From Paramecium octaurelia (Eukaryota > Ciliophora > Oligohymenophorea > Peniculida > Parameciidae): a stretch of DNA of 64,000 nt. The stretch lies in the NCBI GenBank assembly GCA_905182995.1, contig CAJJDP010000004.1:1-64000 (forward strand), in the 5' to 3' direction. Of this stretch, positions 36,201-46,574 are shown in pieces. The stretch's first letter is position 1. The number at the start of each line of letters is the position of its first letter. The notes beneath the pieces were generated by a model. That model was given only the letters and a program-made list of their open reading frames with translations. It was not told the origin of the DNA and did no database searches. A program made the translations under genes and the position numbers.

Positions 36201-38506
36201 TAGATTTTAACTAATATCAAAATTATCATCACAAAATTAACTAAGGTAATTAATAATAACTTTTCTATTGTAACTTATAACAACACCAAAGGTTGTGATT
36301 TTATATAGACAGTCGATAACTTTGACTTTTATAATACTAATACAAAAGTTATGCAAAGAGTGAATGTTGTCGATCCTGATGACTTTAAGGAAACGAACTT
36401 CAAAAAGCAATGTTTAGATGTGTTATGCAGGTTCTTTAGAGTGATGCAGTTGTTATGTGAAAATAATAATAGTGAAATGAAAGAATTTTTCAGAAGACAA
36501 ACTGATGATGTATTTATAACATATAGTTATTTAGTAAAACATAGCAAGAATTAACTCAATAAATTTTATTGAATTCACTAGTGTGTAATTAAGAGCATAT
36601 TTAAAAATATTGTCTAGAGCCATCATTATTATCCCTGCATCAATACTTGACTTTATTAATGAAGTAATTTAGTTGCCTTGCATTGAAAATTAAATCACTT
36701 TATGTCATACTACCTTTTTCGAAGATGTCAGCAATATGGCTCATTTCTTTGCTAATAAATCAAATCAACTTCAAAGATTGTTTGATACTGAAGATGATTT
36801 GTAAGAGTTGTAAGAATTATTCAATAAAATTCTTCAGACTGTATTGTTGGTTTTAGAAGGCAATGAAGAGAAGATTTATAAGGATATTTAGAACAAATTA
36901 GAAGCCTCGTTTCTTATTAGCTTCTTAAGTCTAAGTTTTGAATAACTTAACATTGAAAACATCAATGATTTAGAAATGTATAAGTTTATTAATCCTAAAT
37001 TTTAGTTATTTGTTATAATAGGATAAGATTTTTAATTCAGATATGCTTCGAATTTTAAACGTATGCATTATCGAACAAAAAATGGCGTCTTATTAGCAAA
37101 GTCGTTGGATATAATAATTCCATGAGCAATTAAGTGTGAATCCAATAATAAAGGATATATATGATAATCTTATAGTTTTAGTAATTTATTATTATAAAAT
37201 AGATTCATCACATAGAAATAGTCTATGAAGGGAAGTCTATGACAGTATTTTTTCCTTATCATCCTCTTTTTAACTTATTATCTGAATCATCAAAACAAGA
37301 TCTATTATTTTTAATAAATAGAGAAACTCAAAGAGATAAACTGCTGGGTTTGCTTAGTGCAACCAATATTTTATTTTATGAATTAGAACACAATTATAAG
37401 TTAAACCATTATAGAATTCCCATAACTTAAAATAATCTTAATGTAATGTAAAAATTATCCTCTGTCTTAGCCTTGCTTATAAATTTATCAATGGTATGAT
37501 TATATATATTGAATTATAGATCTTTTTCTACACAGTTGTAGTGAAAGGGAATACATATTTGTTAACTTCAACTCTGTACAACTCTTTAATCATAAAAATG
37601 CTCTCTGTCAGTTAGCTATTCTCATAGATTATCTTATTTATAATGGTTAGTTTTCAAAGGATTCCAATTTATCTATAAAAAAACAGCAAAGGCAATGACA
37701 AATTAAGTCTTTTATTAGTGATCATTTAGGAGGATACTTGTTTACTATTGTTCCTATTGGTTTTATTGTCTTTTTTTGGTGCCTTCATAAATAGCACAGT
37801 ATTTGTGATCCATCTTGTTGAAATATTTAGTCGAGTAACTATCTTAAAAAATGTGTTTTAAGCTATTAGTTATAATGCTAAACAATTACTGGTTGTGGCA
37901 TTCTTAGGAGTACTTTTTGTATTTGCCTTTTCAGTTATAAGTTTTAGTGTTTACTTTGATGATATCTATTAAGAGGAATAGACTGAAACATGTGATTCAT
38001 TAATTACTTGTATGATAACACTAATAACATCTGGTGTGATTGGTAATAGTATGATCAATTGGGATCCTTTAAAATTCTTTTTTGATATGCTTTTCACAGT
38101 GTTTTTTGGATTGCTTTTTACCAACATTGTCCAAGGTATCATGATAGACACTTTTGCAGAATTGAGAGATTAAAGACAAAAGATTGAAGATGATATAAAA
38201 AATAGATGTTTCATCTGTGCAGCATAGAGAGGTGAGTTGGAAAATAAAAATTAATCATTTGAATAACACATTCAAGAAAAACATTTAATATGGAATTATG
38301 TATTTTATGTTAAATGTTTATGGTTAAAAGAATGGACAGAATATACAGGATTAGAGTATTGGATATATGAAAAAATAAAATAGGATGATACAAGTTGGTT
38401 TCCAGAGTCCGTCATTGATGGCAAAAATATAACCGAAAGATTAGATTAATTAGAAAATCTGTTATCATAAGTAATAGTCTATTAAGAGAATAATTCAGGA
38501 GGATGA
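30292..38506 (+). CDS. IP3-receptor/ryanodine-receptor type calcium release channel
   Basis: An 8.2-kb gene with several short introns, for example 28 nt near 30390 and 29 nt near 30672, giving about 2700 residues, the usual size of IP3 receptors. The N-terminus has MIR-type text (VIFQHVESGQYLACSE, then EAYLGADLQ). Further on are helical RIH-type regions, with LLCENNNSEMKEFFRRQ (family: LLCENHN..LQNFLR.Q) near 36450. Near 37250 FFPYHPLFNLLSESSKQDLL precedes the membrane part. The pore region has spans LLLFLLVLLSFFGAFI and LLVVAFLGVLFVFAFSVI, filter LITSGVIGNSM, inner helix and IMIDTFAELRDQRQK. The C-terminus keeps the Cys/His pair (CFICAAQR...HIQEKH) and WTEYTGLEYWI. It should release calcium from internal stores. 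Ligand cannot be told from sequence. The filter is divergent. Confidence 0.95.
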
Positions 38507-38628
38507 ATTATAGTTTTTATAAATTAAGCATCATAAATTATTATTTATAAATATATAGATGGATGAGCTTAATTTGAATTTAATGATTGATATTAAATGA
38601 TATAAAATATCACTGCTGCCAAATTAAA

Positions 38629-39696
38629 TCATACTTTAATTCTAATTAATTTCTCATGATTAGTTATTAACATATCTCCTTATCTTAATATGTCAAATCT
38701 TTCATCAGGCAATAAATTAAAAAGAGTTGTTTCTTCCCAAGTTATGATATTAAGTTTTTAAAGCAAATTTAACTTTTTAAAATATATATCATTATTAGTT
38801 TTTGAATAAATTAGGTTTGACGAAGGGAATCTTAATATTCTTAATATTTTATTTTTATTATTCAATAGTACAAATTTATCTGGAGGTCTGGAAGTGACAA
38901 CTTAGAAAAATTTGTTCTTTGATAATTGAATTTCATATGCTCCTGGTACCATAAATGTACCTTCTACTTTATTTCTTACAAAATTGATGAATTTAATTAT
39001 TCCAGCATATGATATGTGAACCAACTATTCCGGTGAATAATTATTTAGAATTAATTCTTAAATTGGTTCAACTTTAATTGCCTTAACAATAATTTACTTT
39101 TTATAGTCCCAAATGCTAATATTTAAATCATGACTTCCAATAAGAATAAAATTATCTTTATGAAATTCCAAAAAAAATACTTCCCTCAAGTTTCTTGTTA
39201 ATATTATTGAATTTTATTATTCTTTTGCATTTTCTATTCTTGTTTTACCATCCTTTTAATAAGATAGTGCATAAAGAGGATAACTTATAGCAATAGCTGA
39301 TGCCAAACCATTTTCGCATTATTTTTGATAAACTAATGAATTCTTACTCAAATCCCAAATCAATATTTTTTCATCTAAAGCGGTACTTATTAATAAATTT
39401 ATGTTATTTTTATCCTATTAATAGAATAAAATTGGTTTTGTATGGCCTTTTAATTCTCCCACTATTTATCTCATCTAATTTCAATTATAAATTTGTAATA
39501 TAATAATATAAAACTCATTACAATTTTAAATTCATCTGATGTTCATTAAGAATCGAAATTCTTAGAGATCCTCAAAATACATTTACTATTTTTTGCAATG
39601 TCTAAATATGCTATGAATAAAAGTGCCATCTACAATTTTATAAATATTATTTGAGGTATTTTTATTACAATTTTCTTGAAATATTATTATTATCAT
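38629..39696 (-). CDS. WD40-repeat protein
   Basis: A minus-strand gene ending at TGA 38631-38629. Repeats are visible in the main exon: DEKILIWDLSKNSLVYQ and IGSHDLNISIWDYKKQII, followed by further beta-rich segments (INFVRNKVEGTFMVPGAYEI). The main frame starts at about 39475 (MRQIVGELKGHTKPILF). Upstream open pieces, MIIIIFQENCNKNTSNNIYK and ...LRISILNEHQMNLKL, look like 5' exons separated by one or two short introns whose borders I could not fix. The proposed ATG at 39696-39694 is therefore tentative. If right, only 11 bp separate it from the ATG of the SCO1 gene. A propeller-type scaffold protein of unknown partner. Confidence 0.7.
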
Positions 39697-39707
39697 TTCC
39701 GTAATTG

Positions 39708-40648
39708 ATGTTGTTCAGAAGATCCATAATGCTTTTAAGTCCTTGTCTAAAATCAAATGCAAGATTTTTGATCTAAAGGCCAAGATATTATTTTGGAGAT
39801 CAGAGAAAAGAAAATCCATTGAGTGATTTAGAATAAAAGCCTCCCCTTACGAAAGATGAAGTTAAAGAAACTTTAAAGGGTTAAGAGCCTGAAGAAGAGG
39901 AAGACATTTCTAAGAGATCTAATGTGCTTCTATATTCATTTGGTGCCATAGGATTAATGTTGGGATATGTGTTTATGCAAATCACTCAAATGGGATATTA
40001 AAATAAATCTAAACCTGTAGAAATGACAGTCAAACACAAAGGGAAGGCATAAATGTATTTTAGTAATTGATTTCAAGAGGCGGACCATGGAAATTATTGA
40101 CTACAGATGGAAGAGTTATGACTGATTAGGACTTAAGAGGATCATATTATATGATATACTTTGGATTTTGCAATTGTCCAGATATTTGTCCTGCATCACT
40201 TCTTAAACTCTCAAAGGCATTATAAAGAATCAGATAGTTACCAGAGGGAAAAGTATAAATCTAATTATTAAAATAGCTTTTTAATTTAAAAACTATATTT
40301 GTATCAGTTGACCCTGATAGAGATTCAGGAGAGAGAGTTGACAGATTTCTATCTCATTTTGATAAGAGTATAATAGGATTAAGAGGAAGATCTAATGATG
40401 ACCCTGAACTAAAAGAGGCAATGAGAAATTTTAAGATTTATGCATCGAAAATTAAATTCTAATAGGAGGATGAAAAGACAAAATAGACTACAGATTAATA
40501 CACAATCGATCATACAATCATAACTTACTTGATGGATAGTGAGAATAATTATGTGACACATCTTGGATCGAATTTGGGGGAATTTGATTTGGCAAGAATA
40601 ATTGTGGAAAAGATTCTAGAGAATGAGAGAGAAAAAATGTAAAATTGA
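39708..40648 (+). CDS. SCO1/SenC-type mitochondrial copper chaperone
   Basis: The N-terminus is rich in Arg, Ser and Leu, fitting a mitochondrial presequence, followed by one membrane span (VLLYSFGAIGLMLGYVFM). The thioredoxin-like SCO domain has IGGPWKLLTTDG, the copper site CPDIC in YFGFCNCPDICPASL, VSVDPDRDS, and the conserved His in DHTIITYLMD. SCO proteins deliver copper to the CuA site of cytochrome c oxidase in the inner membrane. One 23-nt intron (starting GTATTTTAG, near 40052-40074) is needed to reach IGGPW. Stop TGA at 40646-40648. Length is about 300 residues, normal for the family. Confidence 0.95.
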
Positions 40649-40898
40649 TATGAAATTTATCTAAGTATTAAGCATCAAAGAGTAAATATATTTGTTTTTT
40701 TTAATTTAATGATACTAATTTTATAAAAAATGAAATATTCAATAGTTTTTGATCAACAAAATTAATATATTTTAATTTTATATTAAAATCATCAATAATC
40801 TAACAATATATATATGTATAATTCAAAATAAGCTTTTGATCTGCTATGGTTCTTTTTTATGAAAGATTATTACTGATATCATTACCAAACAGAGACCG

Positions 40899-41285
40899 AT
40901 GGTTATTAATTTTATGAATTCTTTTTATTTTTATTCTTGCTAATTAGTATACATCGTCTTTGTGATTAGTCTTGCTTCTTTTTTTTAATCAGTGTTATCA
41001 GATCCTAATATTCCATTTTTATAGGTTTTTCTAATAAATTATTGCGTATTATTATTGAAATCTAACTTTTTTTCTTTATACTAACAACTATTGTTTTAAT
41101 ACTCCCGAGCTTGTTACTATGTTTCATTTTTTTCCAACTTTTTTAACTAAATAGAACTTTCTCTTGTTGTTCTAATTGTTTACATTGTATATATCGATCT
41201 TTCAGTAATTTTAGTATCACTTTTCAAGCTTAAAGATGTTGAAGACTTAAACATTAATAAAAAATTAAATTTCTCGCAAAATTGA
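40899..41285 (+). CDS. Possible small membrane protein
   Basis: Intronless frame of 128 residues, ATG 40899 to TGA 41283-41285. It holds about three hydrophobic segments: LVYIVFVISLASFF, FLINYCVLLL and LSLVVLIVYIVYIDLSVILV, and a short charged C-terminus (KLKDVEDLNINKK). The clean alternation of spans and a charged tail is more gene-like than chance, but T-rich DNA easily encodes hydrophobic residues, and no family is recognised. It lies alone between SCO1 and the coiled-coil gene. Confidence 0.35.
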
Positions 41286-41693
41286 GATCATAAAAATTAT
41301 TAGTGCAATATGATTCTTTTCTAATATTTTCTGATACTGCTAAGTTAATAATTATGTAATATGAATACCAATAACAAGTGAGTACGTTCTATTAAATTAT
41401 TTTAACTAAATAATTGGTTATCAGGTGATTATTTGTAATTTTAAATTTTGATAAAATTTGACTATCTTTCAAAAAGTCCAATTCATTATCACACAATATT
41501 AGATTATTTATCATTTGATAGATTAGACTTTCATTTGATGGTTACTAAAAGGACAATTCAAATTTGGAAGATTAAGAAGAGCCAATCTTCTATTAATAAT
41601 CATCTTTTTAAATATTTGTAATCATTTATTATAAAAATTGATTTTAATTAATGTGGTTTAATTATTTTTTAATATTATTCTGTTAAAAAAAAA

Positions 41694-42921
41694 ATGTCTG
41701 AAGAAGAATTAGTAAACAAGTTCATTGATAACATTTCAAATGAGCTTCACTACAAAAACCCGGAAGAAGTCGTCTAAAATGTATATCAATTGATTGATTT
41801 AACATGTAACAAATAGTTAATAATTTTAGAGATCCTGTTGGAAAAAATAAGAATACTAAACATTGAAAAACATGATCATTAATAGGAATTGGAGGCTTAG
41901 AATGATACTTTAAGAGCTGAAATAGCATTCAACCTCTAACAGTAAATGTAAATGCAAGTATAGTACTCTAATTATTTAGCGTATTTAAGATGAGTTATTG
42001 TAAAAATAGGATACATTATACGAGAAACTACTAATCCTTGAAGAAGAATTGAAATAGTAATAAATTCTTAATGCAATTTATAAAAACTAAGTATAAAATC
42101 CTTAACTTTTATGATAGTTAGAATCGAAGTAACATAATGGAGAAAATCAAAATGTAGAACAGTTTGTCTTTGAACTTAAAGAACTGTAGATTGAAAATGA
42201 ATATTAAAAGTAATAAATCCAATCTCTGAAATCTATAATTTCATAAAATAAGTAGGATTATTAATCGTAATTGATGTCAAATTCATCCCTAATTTAACAT
42301 TAAGAAGCCATTATAAAAAGTAGAATTTTATTTTATTTTAGATATGAAGGACGAACTAAGCACTTAAAGATAACAAATCAGATAGTTAAAATCAGAAAAT
42401 AAATAGATTAATGATCAAATATTTGAGAAATAATAATCAGCCTTGAAGGAGATAACAAATTCACCATTTCTTCAGAATGCACACTCAATTAATACCAAGT
42501 AGAAGACCATTGTGAATGAACAGAAGGATTCTAAGAAAAATTAATTTTCATCTTAAAAAAGGTATTTGTAGGCTGATGACTTATATGATGTCAATTAATT
42601 TACACTTCTTGAATGTGAGTTGCAAGATACCAACTATAATACCACTTTAAATACTTGTTGTAGAAATAGCTATAATTTTAAAAAAGTATAAATAAATGAA
42701 TAGCCTACTCCAGTATAAAGAAACATCTATAAAGTAAATTCTATTTAAATTCAAATTAGGACTTTTTTAATTTAACATCCTAATGTGTTAAATTGAATTT
42801 GAATGAAGAAAAATTACTGGATTCAAGAGTTTCCCATTTGTTTGATGAATATGTTGACTAAAAGATACCATACCATTAATGGTACAATGAAATAAAGAAA
42901 TACTTATTGACTTTATTATGA
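41694..42921 (+). CDS. Coiled-coil protein, unknown function
   Basis: About 376 residues with four precise introns: near 41941-41962 (22 nt), 42090-42116 (27 nt), 42313-42334 (22 nt) and about 42731-42756 (26 nt). Each restores the frame exactly. It starts MSEEELVNKFIDNISNELHY. Residues of about 40 to 210 form a Gln/Glu/Leu-rich coiled coil. The C-terminal exon is better structured and ends with SHLFDEYVDQKIPYHQWYNE before TGA 42919-42921. No enzymatic motif. The stop lies 74 bp from the stop of the secreted protein gene on the other strand. Probably a structural protein; family unknown. Confidence 0.8.
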
Positions 42922-42995
42922 CATTACTAAAATTAACATAAATTCTTTAAGAATTGAATTGTTATAATAACAATATTTTTAAATAATAGTATCAA

Positions 42996-44125
42996 TCAAC
43001 TAATGACAATCTTTCCTAAATTCAGAACGAATTCATTTCCATATAATATTATCTCTTTTTTGAAACTACCTACACTAAATTAATATTATAATTGTCCTTA
43101 TTTTAATGTTATTATTTCTATTTCAAAATCACCTTTGATATTATCAAATCATTACCAAAACGATTAGTACCTCCAGTGGCCACACACAATGAGTCTGTCT
43201 TAATACAAATTAATGTATTTGGGACTGGTTTGAATTCTTGATTTATTAAGGTTCCTACTATTTTCATCATTGGGCCATAGTTTTGGAATTGGAAATTAGC
43301 AATTCCAACTCCTTTAAAATTGCCAAATTTACAAAGTTGATTATTATCTAATTTATAACCAAAATTGCATTCTTGGCATTTTTAATTATTTGGGACACAA
43401 GATTTGCATCCTTTTAATCTGCAAGCTATATACTCTTTAAATTTATTACATTTAGACGATTATAATTCTATTTATTTCAATTATATTATTGAAGCTGGAC
43501 CTTCTAGTTTGATTGGCAGAGATTGGATTGGTTCAAACTAATCGTTATTATCCAATACAGATAGAAGGGCACTTTTTGGTAGTGATTTGATTCCGAAAAT
43601 ATGAAATTCAAATTGGCCTGTTGAAGTTGTTATTGCATTAGTTTAGAGTTATTATTTTTCCTCTTCTAAAATTAATGAAAGATGAGTATCACTCAATTTC
43701 TCATTAAATGATCCCTTGATCACAAGAGCTCCATACCCTCCTTCATTCATGATAATATTTGGTAATGAGACTTTGTCTTTGAGGACAACATTTAATTAAG
43801 CAATTGGATTACTATACACATAGCCTAAACTAAGTTCGGTAACTGATATTGAAACACTGTATTGTTAATTTAGCTTCCCTTCTGCATAACTAAATGTGTA
43901 TATGCCTTCCTTATTAGACTCAATTGATTGCTTATAATTTTCGATCTTAATTTCTAGTTTGGCAGGGATTCCTTATCCATATTGTGATACTACTTTTCCT
44001 GTGATGAGATTTTACTCCTTATGATATAATTTTAAGAATTTTGAGTTAATGTTATCACTTTGAATGCATAAAACCAGCAACAAAAGCAATGCAATTGAAG
44101 TCGTTAATATTTTTGTATTATTCAT
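42996..44125 (-). CDS. Secreted protein with a C-x2-C motif segment
   Basis: 368 residues after removal of one 23-nt intron (GTAATGATTT...CAAAG, near 43146-43168). It begins with a clear signal peptide: MNNTKILTTS followed by IALLLLLVLC. The mature part is beta-rich. A first domain (ITGKVVSQYGQGIPAKLEIK) looks like a carboxypeptidase-regulatory or SpaA-like beta sandwich. Near residue 250 is a Cys cluster (CRLKGCKSCVPNNQKCQEC) of the furin-like or growth-factor-receptor type common in ciliate surface proteins. No membrane anchor was seen, so it is secreted or luminal. Head to head with the CREST-family gene, 51 bp between starts. Function unknown. Confidence 0.75.
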
Positions 44126-44176
44126 ATGATTGAAAATTAATGGAATCATTCTAAGTATGGATATAATTAAAGTGAA

Positions 44177-44851
44177 ATGATATTAATGGTGATGATCACT
44201 GGACTATCCAACTTTGCTACGGTGCCAGCACTCTATGTGGTGAAGAAATAGAATATGATATACTAATTTTACATAGGGATTTTCACACTATTAACAAGCT
44301 TCATGTACCATACACTTGAGAGTTTCGATTGTTCTTACTTCATCATAGAAGAAGGAGGATGGCATAGATTGGATAACATAGGATCCATCACTTGTTTTTA
44401 AATGTTGTTTACGTAGCTTAGTGACTTTTAGAATCTTGAATTTGAAACTATCCTCAATTACTTTGGTCTTTTAGTGACTATGATTTGTTAAGCCAAATCA
44501 CCATGGGATTTGAATTATACAATAGGTCCGATTCTTCTATAAGCTCTAATTTGCTTATTGGTCATTCTCAAAAGAAAGCGTTTACCAAAATTAATTAAAG
44601 CAAAAGTAATCATCAACTGTAAATGATGCTAGCTCCAAAAGGGCTTTATTGTGAGTTTATTCGCTGCTTTATTTTTCACATTATCATAGGATGAATTCAA
44701 AGATTACCTTAGATTTTATCATGGAATGTGGCATGTTTGTGTAGGAGTCTTTTCATTCTATATGTGGCAAACTAAGTGTGACGTAGAATTTACCTGGTCT
44801 AATTTTTATAAGATTCCATGTTTAAAAGACACATATTACAAGAATGAATGA
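44177..44851 (+). CDS. CREST-superfamily membrane protein (TMEM8/PGAP6-like)
   Basis: 215 residues after one 27-nt intron (GTAATCATCA...GCTAG, near 44610). About seven hydrophobic segments are visible. The metal-binding pattern of the CREST superfamily is complete: S-x3-H in TSFMYH, an Asp in RLDNIGS (compare CDFLGS in TMEM8), and H-x3-H in FYHGMWHVCVG. CREST members are membrane hydrolases, including ceramidases and the GPI-phospholipase PGAP6. The protein is short and has none of the extracellular domain of animal TMEM8. Enzymatic activity on lipid is inferred from the family; the substrate is unknown. Confidence 0.78.
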
Positions 44852-45518
44852 AATATTAATAGCAATCAAAAAGTTAACAAATTATTATTTTTATTTTCTA
44901 AATATCCTCGATCTCTTTATCTATTTAGTTTCCACTCTGTAGAAGGTATGAATATTAAACTATGTAAATATACAAATGATATATTATTTTTAATATAGTA
45001 TTATAATTAATAATTCAATATGTTATACGTAATTCACTTATTCGAGTTTTGATGTTGAATTTTTTTATTGATAATCCATATAATATTCTAAGTTGATTTT
45101 AAAGATATTTCTTCAATAATTGTTATTGATATTTATTACTGAATTAAAGAGAAAAAATACTGTTATTTTTAGCAAGCAGAATTTTATAACTAGATTTTCA
45201 TATAGAAAAATGCAAGCAAATCCATTTACAAGATACTTTCAAAGAATGATCCGTTTGATAATTAAAGTGCATTTGTAATTGATTGACATGATATAATTAT
45301 ACTATTTTAGTTGATATATTTTTATACATTAAAAATACTTATTAATACTATGAAATCAATAAATAAATCTCAAAAATTGAATAAATCCAAAGTGGAAATC
45401 TAATTTTAATCTGATTCATAAAATTGTTTGCTTCTTAAAAATAAGAGAGCTCAACAAATATACGGCTTATATAGTGAATTAAGCCTAGTTGTTTGATATT
45501 TTTTTTCCATTATATTAA
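44852..45518. other. Intergenic; possible short upstream ORF
   Basis: AT-rich. A 48-codon frame, ATG 45350 to TGA 45494-45496 (MKSINKSQKLNKSKVEIQF), lies just upstream of the next gene and could be its first exon if an intron longer than usual were removed. I could not find a good splice and leave it open. Confidence 0.4.
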
Positions 45519-46208
45519 ATGTAATTAGAGAAACTAAATCGAAAGCTTTACATCTTGCCAAAGGTTGAGAGCTGTGTGAAATTAGATCTAGATTTCAGAT
45601 TGAACACTCCTATGCACAGCATGGCTAACAAACATTATTAAGGATGCTACCCTAAAACGACTAGATCAGTTAAGTCAGATGAATTAATGAATACTCCTAC
45701 TATGACAACCATCACAATTTCTTCAGGAAAAAGGATCAAATTATATGCTCCCATGCAGGAAAGCAAAAGAGCACAACGTTTAAAGAATGTCCCTTATGAA
45801 TTGCAATATTTCTAAACCAAGTTACCTACAAAGAACTTTAAATCTAGTCATTTGATGAGTGAAGATTTGCTGAATCAGCCTGGTGAGTAGATTGATAATC
45901 AATAGAAATGGCAAATGCGATCTCACATTAATAAAATGAATAAGGCTACTACATCTTACTAAATCAAAAGGGGAGAGAAGAATGTTGTGAAATAAACTCA
46001 ATCCACATTCGATTTATCGTTCATTAAACAATAAAATGAGGAGACAGTTGAAAATGAAAAATTAAAAGTATGGTTTTAATCTATATTTTTTAGAGATATC
46101 ATTCATACAAAAGAGCAACGTAAAACCTAATCCGATAGTTTTCAAATATAAACAACGTAAAATAGTTATGTTGTGATCTCCAGGATAAACAAGAATGATT
46201 TAGATTGA
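45519..46208 (+). CDS. Basic hypothetical protein
   Basis: 229 residues from ATG 45519 to TGA 46206-46208, read straight through. It is Lys-, Ser-, Thr- and Gln-rich, low in hydrophobic residues and probably largely disordered (LNTPMHSMANKHYQG, KRIKLYAPMQESKRAQR). No domain recognised. A 26-nt stretch at about 46069-46094 looks like an intron (GTATGG...TTTTTTAG). If spliced, the C-terminus would change to a 34-residue tail. The unspliced reading gives a tail of matching composition (DIIHTKEQRKTQSDSF) and is preferred. Possibly a cytoskeletal or ciliary protein, but this is guesswork. Confidence 0.65.
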
Positions 46209-46574
46209 GATTCAATTTTATGTTTATTTATCTCTTTAAATATATAATTCAACTTTTATTTTAAGTGAATTATTTTTATATTATTCGAAACTTCTGTTTC
46301 TCTTTTGAATAGGGCTTATTCAAATGGACGCCGCAATTCTTCTATTGATGTATACATAAATTTCATATTCACTCAATAAATTCCACACATATTTTTGAGT
46401 TTAAAAAGTTGAATAATTTTTGATTGTGTTTAATATTGGCTTTACTATTGTTCTAAATTTTCAATTCAAATCGTATTATTGTTTGATAATTAATGTGAGT
46501 TTGAAAAATTAGATTTATGACATATAAAGAGAACTAATGAATAATTGTAAACTTTGATATTATTATATTTAATT
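46209..46574. other. Intergenic, no gene seen
   Basis: AT-rich spacer before the histidine kinase gene; it should contain its promoter. Confidence 0.6.

Noticed and set aside
46069-46094. An intron-like 26-nt stretch in the basic hypothetical gene
   Set aside because: Reading through keeps the frame to a stop with matching composition; splicing would give a shorter unrelated tail. Left as an open alternative.
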